Shown here: positions 1 to 6,185 of the stretch, in pieces
Layout of the letters: each line of letters starts with the position of its first letter
Position numbering within the stretch: the stretch's first letter is position 1
DNA from: Gemmatimonadota bacterium
GTDB taxonomy: Bacteria > Gemmatimonadota > Gemmatimonadetes > Gemmatimonadales > GWC2-71-9
DNA length: 6,916 nt
Assembly (NCBI GenBank): GCA_017889745.1
Contig: JAGGAG010000137.1
Location: 1-6,916, forward strand
Direction: 5' to 3'
Position numbers and translations under genes: made by a program
The notes under the pieces: model-generated
What the model was told of the DNA's origin: nothing
Seen by the model: the letters and a program-made list of their open reading frames with translations, nothing else
Databases searched by the model: none

Positions 1-1
1 G

Positions 2-295
2 CCCGATCACGAACTGGCCGAGAAAGGCAAAGAGATCTTCACGCAGAAATGCAGTGCCTGTCACAAGATGGGTGAGAAATATGTGGGCCCGCCGCTCGGT
101 GGCATCGTCGACCGGCTCGGGCCCACGTTCGTCATGAACATGGCGCTCAATCCCGAAGGGATGTACACCCGGCATCCCGATGTGAAGAAGCTCCTCGGTG
201 AGTACATGACCCAGATGCCGAACCAGCAGCTCACGCCCCCGGACGCCCGCGCCATCGTCGAGTACCTCCGCACCCAGCCTGCGTCCGGCTCGTGA
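2..295 (+). CDS. monohaem c-type cytochrome, C-terminal 97 residues (5' end outside window)
   Basis: The reading frame is open from base 2 and stops with TGA at 293-295. It carries one haem-binding motif, Cys-Ser-Ala-Cys-His, at bases 50-64 (partial residues 17-21). A Met-Pro at bases 215-220 (residue 72) is the likely distal haem ligand. It is followed by an acidic/hydrophobic C-terminal helix, as in class I cytochromes c. The start and any signal peptide or membrane anchor lie upstream of the window, so I cannot tell whether it is soluble, a lipoprotein or a domain of a larger protein. It ends 29 bases before nosZ with no terminator between, so co-transcription is likely. Inference: it passes electrons from the bc1 complex or the quinol pool to Cu(A) of NosZ, a role that fits a cluster with no visible nosR. 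The cytochrome assignment is firm and the partner is inferred. Confidence 0.88.
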   Translation, partial: PDHELAEKGKEIFTQKCSACHKMGEKYVGPPLGGIVDRLGPTFVMNMALNPEGMYTRHPDVKKLLGEYMTQMPNQQLTPPDARAIVEYLRTQPASGS

Positions 296-311
296 GTGCC
301 ACGAACCCTTC

Positions 312-316
312 AGGAG
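312..316 (+). promoter_or_regulatory. ribosome binding site of nosZ
   Basis: AGGAG lies 8 bases before the ATG at 325. It decides the start of nosZ in favour of this ATG over an in-frame GTG at 292 that overlaps the cytochrome stop codon. Confidence 0.75.
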
Positions 317-324
317 AGCGACCC

Positions 325-2295
325 ATGTCCACCCGCCACCGCACTCGCATCACCGCTGCCGCCCTCGCGTGCGCGGCCGCTGCCACGGTCCTGGCCGCCA
401 GCTGCGGACGCGGCCCGTCCTCCCAGGCCGCCGGCGGCACCGGCGATGCCGCCGAAAAGGTCTACGTCGCGCCCGGGCAATATGACGAGTTCTACGCCTT
501 CCTCTCGGGTGGCTTCAGCGGCAACATGCCGGTCTACGCGCTGCCCTCGGGCCGCATGCTCCGCGACATCCCGGTCTTCTCGCAGTACCCGGAGAAGGGC
601 TGGGGCTACAGCGAGCAGACGAAGCCGATGCTGATGACCAGCTACGGCTTCATCCCCTGGGATGATGCGCATCATCCCGAGCTGTCCCAGACCGATGGCG
701 TACCGGACGGGCGGTGGGTCTTCGTCAATGCGAACAACACGCCGCGCATCGCCCGCATCAGCCTCAAGACGTTCGATACCGAGGAGATCATCGAGATTCC
801 GAACTCGGCGGGCAATCACTCCTCGCCGTTCGTCACCCAGAACACGGAATACACCGTGGCGGGTACCCGCTTCAGCGTCCCCATCCCCCAGGCGGACGTG
901 CCCATCAGCGAGTACAAGGGCAAGTTCTCGGGCACCCTGAGCTTCATCAAGGTGGACTCGGCCACCGGCCGGATGGCCATCGCCTTCCAGATCCTGATGC
1001 CGGGGTTCGACTACGACCTCTCCCACTCGGGAAAGGGCCCGTCGCACGGCTGGTCGTTCTTCACTTCGTACAACTCCGAGCAGGCCAACACGCTGCTGGA
1101 GAAGAACGCGTCGCAGCGCGACAAGGACTTCATCGCAGCGATCAACTGGAAGCAGGCGGAAAAGTGCGTCGCGGACGGCAAGGCCGTGGTCACGCCGTCC
1201 AGGTATTACCACAACGTCATGGGTGAGAACCAGATCGCCACCTCCGAGGTCCTCACGTCGACCAAGGTGCTGACGCCGGCCGCGTGCCCGGGCATGGTCT
1301 ACTACCTGCCGACGCCCAAGTCGCCGCATGGCGTGGACGTGAACCCGAGCGGTGAGTTCATCGCCGCGGGCGGCAAGCTCGCCTCGGTGATCCCGGTGCA
1401 CTCGTTCGCGAAGATGATGAAGGCGATCGAAACCAAGGACTACGAGGGTGAGGTCTCGGGGATCCCGGTCCTCAAGTACGACGACATCATCAGCTGCGAG
1501 GTGAAGGAGCCGGGCCTCGGGCCGCTGCACACCGAGTTCGACGACAAGGGCAACGGCTACACCTCGATGTTCCTGTCGTCCGAGGTGGTCAAGTGGCGCG
1601 TCAGCGACTGCGCCGTGCTCGACCGCATCCCGACCTACTACTCGCTCGGGCACATCATGATCCCGGGTGGCGACTCCCGGAAGCCGTGGGGCAAGTACCT
1701 GCTGGCGATGAACAAGATCACGAAGGACCGCTACCTTCCCACTGGTCCCGAGCTCAACCAGGCGGCGCAGCTGATCGACATCAGCGGCGACAAGATGAAG
1801 CTGCTGCTCGACTTCCCCACGGTGGGCGAGCCGCACTACGCCCAGGGCATTCCCGCGAGCCTGATCAAGGACAACCAGCTGCGTACCTACGCCCTCGCGG
1901 ACAACAAGGACCCGTTCGGCAGCAAGAGCGAGAAGGACGTGAACGTGGTGCGGAAGGGCAACCGGGTGGACATCTCGATGACCGCCATCCGCAGCCACTT
2001 CGTGCCGGATAACATCGAGGGCATCCAGGTTGGCGACTCGGTCTTCTTCCATATCACCAACCTCGAACAGGACTGGGACGTGCCGCACGGCTTCGCGGTC
2101 ACCGGGGCGCACAACTCCGAGCTCCTCATCATGCCGGGCCAGACCAGGACCATCGTCTGGGTGCCGGAGCGGATCGGTGTCTTTCCCTTCTACTGCACCG
2201 ACTTCTGCTCGGCGCTGCACCAGGAGATGCAGGGCTACATCCGGGTATCGCCGAAGGGCGGCGCACCCGCGATCGCATTCAACGCGCCGAAGTGA
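325..2295 (+). CDS. nosZ: nitrous oxide reductase NosZ, clade II (Sec-dependent) type, 656 aa
   Basis: This is the terminal reductase that converts N2O to N2. Seven histidines match the Cu(Z) ligand set by motif and spacing: H116 and H117 (Asp-Ala-His-His), H165 (Gly-Asn-His-Ser-Ser), H335 (Ser-Pro-His-Gly), H402 (Gly-Pro-Leu-His), H443 (Leu-Gly-His) and H504 (Glu-Pro-His). The C-terminal cupredoxin domain has Cu(A) ligands H588, C624, C628, H632 and M635. The loop reads C-T-D-F-C, with Asp where clade I has Trp. The N terminus (residues 1-27) has Arg/His residues without a twin arginine, an Ala-rich hydrophobic core and L-A-A-S-C27, so export is probably by Sec and may give a lipoprotein. 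The ATG at 325 is preferred because of its AGGAG and because it puts the signal peptide at the N terminus. The alternative GTG at 292 would add 11 residues. The gene is intact, with no missing ligand. It sits between a cytochrome c and the nosB-like gene, which fits clade II clusters. Confidence 0.97.
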   Translation: MSTRHRTRITAAALACAAAATVLAASCGRGPSSQAAGGTGDAAEKVYVAPGQYDEFYAFLSGGFSGNMPVYALPSGRMLRDIPVFSQYPEKGWGYSEQTKPMLMTSYGFIPWDDAHHPELSQTDGVPDGRWVFVNANNTPRIARISLKTFDTEEIIEIPNSAGNHSSPFVTQNTEYTVAGTRFSVPIPQADVPISEYKGKFSGTLSFIKVDSATGRMAIAFQILMPGFDYDLSHSGKGPSHGWSFFTSYNSEQANTLLEKNASQRDKDFIAAINWKQAEKCVADGKAVVTPSRYYHNVMGENQIATSEVLTSTKVLTPAACPGMVYYLPTPKSPHGVDVNPSGEFIAAGGKLASVIPVHSFAKMMKAIETKDYEGEVSGIPVLKYDDIISCEVKEPGLGPLHTEFDDKGNGYTSMFLSSEVVKWRVSDCAVLDRIPTYYSLGHIMIPGGDSRKPWGKYLLAMNKITKDRYLPTGPELNQAAQLIDISGDKMKLLLDFPTVGEPHYAQGIPASLIKDNQLRTYALADNKDPFGSKSEKDVNVVRKGNRVDISMTAIRSHFVPDNIEGIQVGDSVFFHITNLEQDWDVPHGFAVTGAHNSELLIMPGQTRTIVWVPERIGVFPFYCTDFCSALHQEMQGYIRVSPKGGAPAIAFNAPK

Positions 2296-2298
2296 ACC

Positions 2299-2332
2299 GG
2301 CGGTCCGGGAGGGCATCCGCCCTCCCGCCGCC
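2299..2332 (+). terminator. GC-rich hairpin after nosZ, probable attenuator or RNA-stabilising element
   Basis: A perfect 8-bp stem (2307-2314 with 2319-2326) closes a four-base loop ATCC. It extends through one C-G pair and, past a two-base bulge on the 5' side (2304-2305), five more G-C pairs (2299-2303 with 2328-2332). That gives 14 pairs in all, every one of them G-C except a single A-T. No T-tract follows (the next bases are TTCGCGCT), so it is not a classical intrinsic terminator. It starts 4 bases after the nosZ stop and ends 19 bases before the next ATG. Likely effects, by inference, are partial termination, or protection of the nosZ message from 3' exonucleases so that NosZ is made in excess over its assembly proteins. 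Confidence 0.6.
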
Positions 2333-2343
2333 TTCGCGCTGCC

Positions 2344-2348
2344 GAGGG
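2344..2348 (+). promoter_or_regulatory. ribosome binding site of the nosB-like gene
   Basis: GAGGG precedes the ATG at 2352 by 3 bases, a short but usable spacing. It favours this start over the in-frame GTG at 2292, whose translation would have to cross the hairpin and would put a Pro/Arg-rich stretch before the first membrane helix. Confidence 0.45.
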
Positions 2349-2351
2349 CAC

Positions 2352-2990
2352 ATGAACAGGACTTCCCGTATCGTAGTGGCCGTCGCGGCGCTGGCGCTGG
2401 CGATACTCTTCGTTGCCCCGATGTGGCGCGTCGATCTCAAGGCGCCGCAGTATCCCGAGGGGCTCGGGCTCCGCATCTGGATCAATCAGATACGGGGCGC
2501 CACGCCCAACGGGCTCAACAGCATCAATGGCCTCAACCACTACATCGGCATGAAGGCCATCGAGCCGGACCAGATCCCGGAACTGCGCTTCATGCCGTAC
2601 GTGGTCATTGGACTCGTGCTGGGCGGGCTCCTGGTGGCGGGGTTCGGGCGCCGGCGCCTCCTCTACGCCTATGTCGGTGTCTTCCTCGCGGTTGCGCTTG
2701 CCGGCCTCTACGATTTCTGGCGGTGGGAGTACGACTACGGGCACAACCTCGATCCAACCGCGGCCATCCGCATTCCGGGCATGAACTACCAGCCGCCGCT
2801 CATCGGGGGGAAGCAACTGCTCAACTTCCACGCATCGTCATGGCCGGACGTGGGCGGTTGGGCGGCCATCGCCGCGGTCACCGTGATCTTCGCTATCGCG
2901 GTCCTCGAATGGCGGGCGAGCCGGTCTGCCGCGCGTCCGGTCGTGGCACCGGCGGCCGTGAGGGGATTGCCCGGGAGCATGCTGGCGTGA
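2352..2990 (+). CDS. nosB: four-helix membrane protein of clade II nos clusters (NosB-like), 212 aa
   Basis: Four hydrophobic segments are visible, at about residues 7-25, 82-98, 103-121 and 168-185. Positive residues (N-terminal Arg, the Arg-Arg-Arg at 100-102 and the Arg-rich tail after 187) place both termini and the middle turn inside. The two larger loops, about 26-81 and 122-167, would then face the periplasm. Those loops carry what look like the conserved parts: A-P-Q-Y-P-E-G-L-G (31-39), N-G-L-N-H-Y-I-G-M-K (59-68), D-F-W-R-W-E-Y-D-Y-G-H (121-131) and a Gly/Pro-rich stretch ending K-Q-L-L-N-F (143-159). Position after nosZ and topology match the nosB gene described for atypical nos clusters. 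The symbol rests on that and not on an alignment. Its biochemical role is unknown. H63, M67, H131, M144 and H160 could be metal or haem ligands (inference). The stop codon overlaps the nosL start. Confidence 0.7.
   Translation: MNRTSRIVVAVAALALAILFVAPMWRVDLKAPQYPEGLGLRIWINQIRGATPNGLNSINGLNHYIGMKAIEPDQIPELRFMPYVVIGLVLGGLLVAGFGRRRLLYAYVGVFLAVALAGLYDFWRWEYDYGHNLDPTAAIRIPGMNYQPPLIGGKQLLNFHASSWPDVGGWAAIAAVTVIFAIAVLEWRASRSAARPVVAPAAVRGLPGSMLA
2973..2977 (+). promoter_or_regulatory. ribosome binding site of nosL
   Basis: GGGAG lies inside the end of the nosB-like gene, 9 bases before the GTG at 2987, and supports that start codon. Confidence 0.5.
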
Positions 2991-3433
2991 CGGTTCGTCT
3001 CGCCGCCGCTGCAGGGCTCGCGTTGTTGCTGGCCTGTGCGGCACCGGCGCCGAGGCCAATCGTGTACGGCAGTGACCAGTGCGCGCACTGTCACATGACC
3101 ATCGCCGACCCACGTTACGCGGCTGAACTCGTGACCAAGACGGGGAAGGTCCTCGTCTTCGACGATATCGGGTGTCTCACGGCTTTCCTGGCGGCCGGTG
3201 ATGTGGCGCCGGGCACCGTGCATTCAACCTGGGCGCATGACTATCTCGCGCCCGATGCCTTCATCCGCACCGCTGAACTGCAGTTCGTCCGGAGCACCGC
3301 GTTCCATACTCCGATGAGCAGCGGTATCATTGCGGTCGCGCGGTCCTCGAGCGCCGACAGCCTCGGTGCGGCGGCCCATGGCGAGCGGCTCGACTGGGCG
3401 CAGGTGCTGGCCGTCGCGTCGCCGTCGCACTGA
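2987..3433 (+). CDS. nosL: NosL copper-chaperone lipoprotein, 148 aa
   Basis: NosL proteins bind Cu(I) and help supply copper to NosZ. The N terminus is a lipoprotein signal peptide: a hydrophobic core at residues 5-16 and lipobox L14-L15-A16-C17. The mature part has the family's copper-site motif D-Q-C32-A-H-C35-H-M37, then F-D-D-I-G-C63. W82 and the T-P-M-S-S-G-I-I-A segment (108-116) are also characteristic. At 148 residues it is shorter than many clade I NosL proteins of about 180-190. The start is the GTG that overlaps the preceding TGA (GTGA, 2987-2990). The frame is open much further upstream, but that part is a shadow of nosZ and nosB. Its place between nosB and nosD differs from clusters in which nosL is last. 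The gene is intact. Confidence 0.92.
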   Translation: MTVRLAAAAGLALLLACAAPAPRPIVYGSDQCAHCHMTIADPRYAAELVTKTGKVLVFDDIGCLTAFLAAGDVAPGTVHSTWAHDYLAPDAFIRTAELQFVRSTAFHTPMSSGIIAVARSSSADSLGAAAHGERLDWAQVLAVASPSH

Positions 3434-3439
3434 TCATTC

Positions 3440-4687
3440 ATGCCCTGGCTCCGCTCGGCGGCCGGCACCGCATGGGTACTCGCCGCCACCTCCACACTCT
3501 CTGCGCAGCAGACGATCACCGTTCGCGCCGCCGGCCCGGTCGCGACCATCGCCGGCGCCCTCCGGCAGGCAGGTGACGGCGACCGGATCGTCATCACCGC
3601 CGGAACCTGGGCGCTCGACTCTCCCCTGGTGGTAGCGCACCGCGTCGACATCGAGGGCGAGGGCATGCCCGTGCTCCGGGGCAGGGGCAATCATGAACTC
3701 CTGCGGATCACCGCCAACGGCGTCCGGATCCGCGGCCTGGCGTTCCAGAACGTGCGCACCAGCTACATCGATGACCTGGCGGCCGTCCGGTTCATCGAGG
3801 TCGACGGGTGCGCGGTCGAGGACAGCCGGTTCGAGGGCACCTTCTTCGGGATCTACCTGCAGAAGGCCAAAGGCTGCCGGATCACCGGCAACCACTTCGT
3901 GGGCGGCGGCAGGAGCGAGAGCGGCTCGGGGAACGCGATTCACCTGTGGAACTCGACGCGCACGCTGATCGCGGACAATGAGATCACCCAGCACCGGGAC
4001 GGCATCTATCTCGAGTTCGCGCGTCACGTGGACGTCGTCGGCAACATTAGCGAGGCCAACTTCCGCTACGGCCTCCACTTCATGTTCTCCGACAGCTGCA
4101 ACTACCGCGGCAACCGCTTCCGTTCCAACGGCGCGGGCATCGCCGTCATGTACTCGAAACAGGTGGACATGACCGGGAACCGCTTCGAGGACAACTGGGG
4201 TGCCGGCGCGTACGGCCTGCTGCTCAAGGACATCACCGACGGGCGGCTCGAGGACAACCGCTTCGCCGGGAACTCGACCGCGCTCTTCCTCGAGGGATCG
4301 AGCCGCCTGCTGGTCCGGGGCAATGCGTTCGACCGCAATGGATGGGCGATCAAGCTGATGGCCAACACGGAGGGCAACCGTTTCGAGGACAACACCTTTT
4401 CCGGCAACTCCTTCGACGTGGCCACGAACAGCCGGTCGAACGCGAGCGTCTTCGACGCGAACTACTGGGATCACTACCAGGGATACGACCTGGACCGCGA
4501 CGGCTACGGCGACGTGCCCTACAGTCCCGTTCGGCTGTTCTCCCTCGTCGTGCAGCAGAACGAGCCGGCGCTCATCCTGCTGCGTAGCTTCATGGTCGAC
4601 CTGCTCGAGGTGGCGGAGCGCGTGATGCCGGTGCTGACCCCGGCCACCCTCGTCGACCAGCGCCCGCGGTTCACGGTGCCGAAGTGA
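3440..4687 (+). CDS. nosD: NosD periplasmic copper-site maturation protein, 415 aa
   Basis: NosD is the exported partner of the NosFY ABC complex and is needed to assemble the Cu(Z) site. Residues 1-22 form a signal peptide with a likely cleavage at L-S-A|Q-Q. The body is a right-handed parallel beta-helix made of CASH-type repeats. Asn-containing turns (G/D-N-x-F/I) recur at N151, N180, N202, N225, N247, N273, N295 and N313, mostly 22-26 residues apart. The C-terminal region holds N-Y-W-D-H-Y-Q-G-Y-D and D-R-D-G-Y-G-D-V-P-Y, which is typical of NosD, and then a conserved helical tail. The ATG at 3440 has no clear Shine-Dalgarno sequence. It lies six bases after the nosL stop, so translation is probably coupled. 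It shares the nosL reading frame, separated only by TGA TCA TTC. The stop overlaps the nosF start. Confidence 0.94.
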   Translation: MPWLRSAAGTAWVLAATSTLSAQQTITVRAAGPVATIAGALRQAGDGDRIVITAGTWALDSPLVVAHRVDIEGEGMPVLRGRGNHELLRITANGVRIRGLAFQNVRTSYIDDLAAVRFIEVDGCAVEDSRFEGTFFGIYLQKAKGCRITGNHFVGGGRSESGSGNAIHLWNSTRTLIADNEITQHRDGIYLEFARHVDVVGNISEANFRYGLHFMFSDSCNYRGNRFRSNGAGIAVMYSKQVDMTGNRFEDNWGAGAYGLLLKDITDGRLEDNRFAGNSTALFLEGSSRLLVRGNAFDRNGWAIKLMANTEGNRFEDNTFSGNSFDVATNSRSNASVFDANYWDHYQGYDLDRDGYGDVPYSPVRLFSLVVQQNEPALILLRSFMVDLLEVAERVMPVLTPATLVDQRPRFTVPK

Positions 4688-5403
4688 GCGCCCCCCTCGT
4701 CGTGTCGGGGCTCCGGAAGCAGTTCGGCAGGCTGCGCGTACTGGAGGGCGTCGACGTGGCGCTGGATGCCGGCCAGGTCACCGCGCTGGTGGGGCCCAAC
4801 GCCGCCGGGAAGTCGACGCTCATCAAGAGCATCCTGGGCCTGGTACGCCCCGATGCGGGCACGATTGCCGTGCTCGGCGAGACGATCGGTGCCGATCCCC
4901 ACTACCGCCGTTTCATCGGCTATATGCCGCAGGCGGCACGTTATCCGGACAACCTGACGGGCGATGAAGTGCTGGCCCTGCTGGCCGACCTGCGCGGCGG
5001 TCAGGCGCCGCACGACCATGCGCTGCGGGCCTCGCTTGGCCTCACCGCCGAAACGCTTGCGCGCCCGGTGCGGACGCTCTCCGGCGGGACGCGCCAGAAG
5101 CTCAGCGCGGTCATCGCACTCCGGCATGAGGCGCCGGTCCTGATCCTCGACGAGCCGACCGCAGGACTCGACCCGCTCACGAGCAGCCACCTCAAGGAGC
5201 TGGTGCGGCAGCGCGCGGCGTCCGGCGCGGCGGTGCTGCTGACGTCGCACGTCATGGCCGAGGTGGAGGAGCTGGCCGACGTGCTGGTCTACCTGGTCGA
5301 CGGCAGGGTGCGGTTCAGCGGGTCCCTGGACGAACTGCGGCTCAGGACCGGGCAGCGAAGGGTCGAACGTGCCATCGCGCACCTCATGCGGGAGGTGGCG
5401 TGA
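4684..5403 (+). CDS. nosF: NosF ATP-binding subunit of the NosDFY ABC complex, 239 aa
   Basis: This is the cytoplasmic ATPase that powers NosDFY-dependent maturation of Cu(Z). All ABC motifs are present and intact: Walker A G37-P-N-A-A-G-K-S-T45, Q-loop Q83 in Y-M-P-Q, signature L132-S-G-G-T-R-Q138, Walker B V-L-I-L-D156-E157-P, D-loop G-L-D163 and switch H189 in T-S-H. Y-M-P-Q followed by a short A-R-Y-P-D-N-L-T stretch is the usual NosF style and helps to separate it from generic ABC-2 exporters. So does its place between nosD and nosY. It starts with the GTG of a GTGA overlap with nosD (4684-4687) and has no strong ribosome binding site of its own, so coupling is likely. A second in-frame GTG at 4702 is possible but would clip the first beta strand. 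Confidence 0.94.
   Translation: MSAPLVVSGLRKQFGRLRVLEGVDVALDAGQVTALVGPNAAGKSTLIKSILGLVRPDAGTIAVLGETIGADPHYRRFIGYMPQAARYPDNLTGDEVLALLADLRGGQAPHDHALRASLGLTAETLARPVRTLSGGTRQKLSAVIALRHEAPVLILDEPTAGLDPLTSSHLKELVRQRAASGAAVLLTSHVMAEVEELADVLVYLVDGRVRFSGSLDELRLRTGQRRVERAIAHLMREVA
5390..5396 (+). promoter_or_regulatory. ribosome binding site of nosY
   Basis: GGGAGGT inside the end of nosF is a strong Shine-Dalgarno match, only 3 bases before the GTG at 5400. Confidence 0.5.
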
Positions 5404-6185
5404 GCGCCGCGCGGAAGGTGCTGGGCTACAGCCTGAGCAACCTGCTGCGGAACTGGTGGGTGCTCGGGTATGGACTGCTCTTCCTCTTCCTGACGGATGC
5501 CCTGTTCCGTTTCGGCGGTGGGGGCCCACGCGTGGCCGCGAGCCTCATGAACGTGGTCCTTATCGTCATTCCGCTCGTCAGCGTGGTATTCGGGACCCTG
5601 TACTTCTCCAACTCGCGCGAGTTCATCGAGCTCCTGCTCGCGCAGCCGGTGAGCCGGCCTGCGCTGTTCACCGGACTCTACTTCGGCCTGGCCCTGCCGC
5701 TCGCGGCGGCATTCGCCATCGGTGTAGCGCTCCCGGCGGCCGCCCATGGCGGTGCCGGCCTGATGCGCCCGGTGGCGACGCTGGTGGCCGCCGGGGTGCT
5801 GCTGACCTTCGTATTCACCTCGGTGGCCTTTCTCGCCGGCGTCCACTTCGAAGACCGCGCAAAGGGGCTTGGCTTCGCGCTGCTGGTGTGGTTCTGCTGC
5901 GCGGTGCTATATGACGGGTTGATCCTCCTGGTTGCCACGATGTTCAGGGACTATCCGCTCGAGCCGGCGCTCCTGGCGCTCACGGTGCTCAATCCGGTCG
6001 ATCTCGCGCGCGTGCTGCTCCTGCTCACCCTCGATGCCGCCGCCCTCATGGGCTACACTGGCGCCGTCTTCGGGCGCTTCTTCGGCTCGGCCCTTGGCAT
6101 TGCCGCGGCCGCCGCCGCGCTCCTCATGTGGACGGCAGTGCCGTTCCTCCTCGGTCTCCGCGGCTTCAACCGCAAGGATTTCTAG
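5400..6185 (+). CDS. nosY: NosY membrane permease of the NosDFY ABC complex, 261 aa
   Basis: This ABC-2 type integral membrane subunit couples NosF ATP hydrolysis to NosD in the periplasm. Six hydrophobic segments are visible, at about residues 20-36, 47-68, 91-115, 122-147, 155-181 and 230-252. Family-like motifs are the cytoplasmic coupling region R-E-F-I-E-L-L-L-A-Q-P-V-S-R (73-86), the loop H-F-E-D-R-A-K-G (149-156), N-P-V-D-L-A-R-V-L-L-L (198-208) and the C terminus G-F-N-R-K-D-F. Length and helix number are normal for NosY. The GTG start overlaps the nosF stop by four bases (GTGA). The stop TAG shares its last base with the start of the next gene. Confidence 0.93.
   Translation: MSAARKVLGYSLSNLLRNWWVLGYGLLFLFLTDALFRFGGGGPRVAASLMNVVLIVIPLVSVVFGTLYFSNSREFIELLLAQPVSRPALFTGLYFGLALPLAAAFAIGVALPAAAHGGAGLMRPVATLVAAGVLLTFVFTSVAFLAGVHFEDRAKGLGFALLVWFCCAVLYDGLILLVATMFRDYPLEPALLALTVLNPVDLARVLLLLTLDAAALMGYTGAVFGRFFGSALGIAAAAAALLMWTAVPFLLGLRGFNRKDF
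6174..6178 (+). promoter_or_regulatory. ribosome binding site of the gene after nosY
   Basis: AAGGA lies 6 bases before the GTG at 6185 and supports that start over an internal ATG at 6320. Confidence 0.55.

Noticed and set aside
292..324. GTG 292 as the nosZ start, overlapping the cytochrome stop (GTGA)
   Set aside because: It resembles the other junctions, but it has no ribosome binding site and would place 11 polar residues before the signal peptide. ATG 325 has AGGAG at good spacing.
296..324. Promoter or FNR-type operator directly upstream of nosZ
   Set aside because: The 29-base gap holds only the ribosome binding site. No -10/-35 pair or TTGAT-N4-ATCAA-like palindrome is visible, so the promoter is probably upstream of the cytochrome gene, outside the window.
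310..2316. 668-codon open frame on the - strand covering all of nosZ
   Set aside because: It mirrors the GC-rich codon use of nosZ. Its translation is low-complexity, rich in Arg, Val, Asp and His, and has no recognisable domain, while the + strand has a complete ligand set. The same reasoning excludes the - strand frames at 3434-4474 and 4519-5529.
2299..2332. Classical rho-independent terminator ending the operon after nosZ
   Set aside because: The stem is strong but no T-run follows, and the downstream nos genes continue on the same strand within 19 bases. An attenuating or stabilising role fits better.
2292..2351. GTG 2292 as the start of the nosB-like gene
   Set aside because: The added 20 residues are a Pro/Arg/Ser-rich translation of the hairpin. 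ATG 2352 sits directly before a normal positively charged N terminus and the first membrane helix.
2030..2986. Long upstream extension of the nosL reading frame (open from 2030)
   Set aside because: This stretch is an out-of-frame shadow of nosZ and nosB, rich in Arg, Ser and Pro. The lipoprotein signal peptide begins exactly at GTG 2987, which has its own ribosome binding site.
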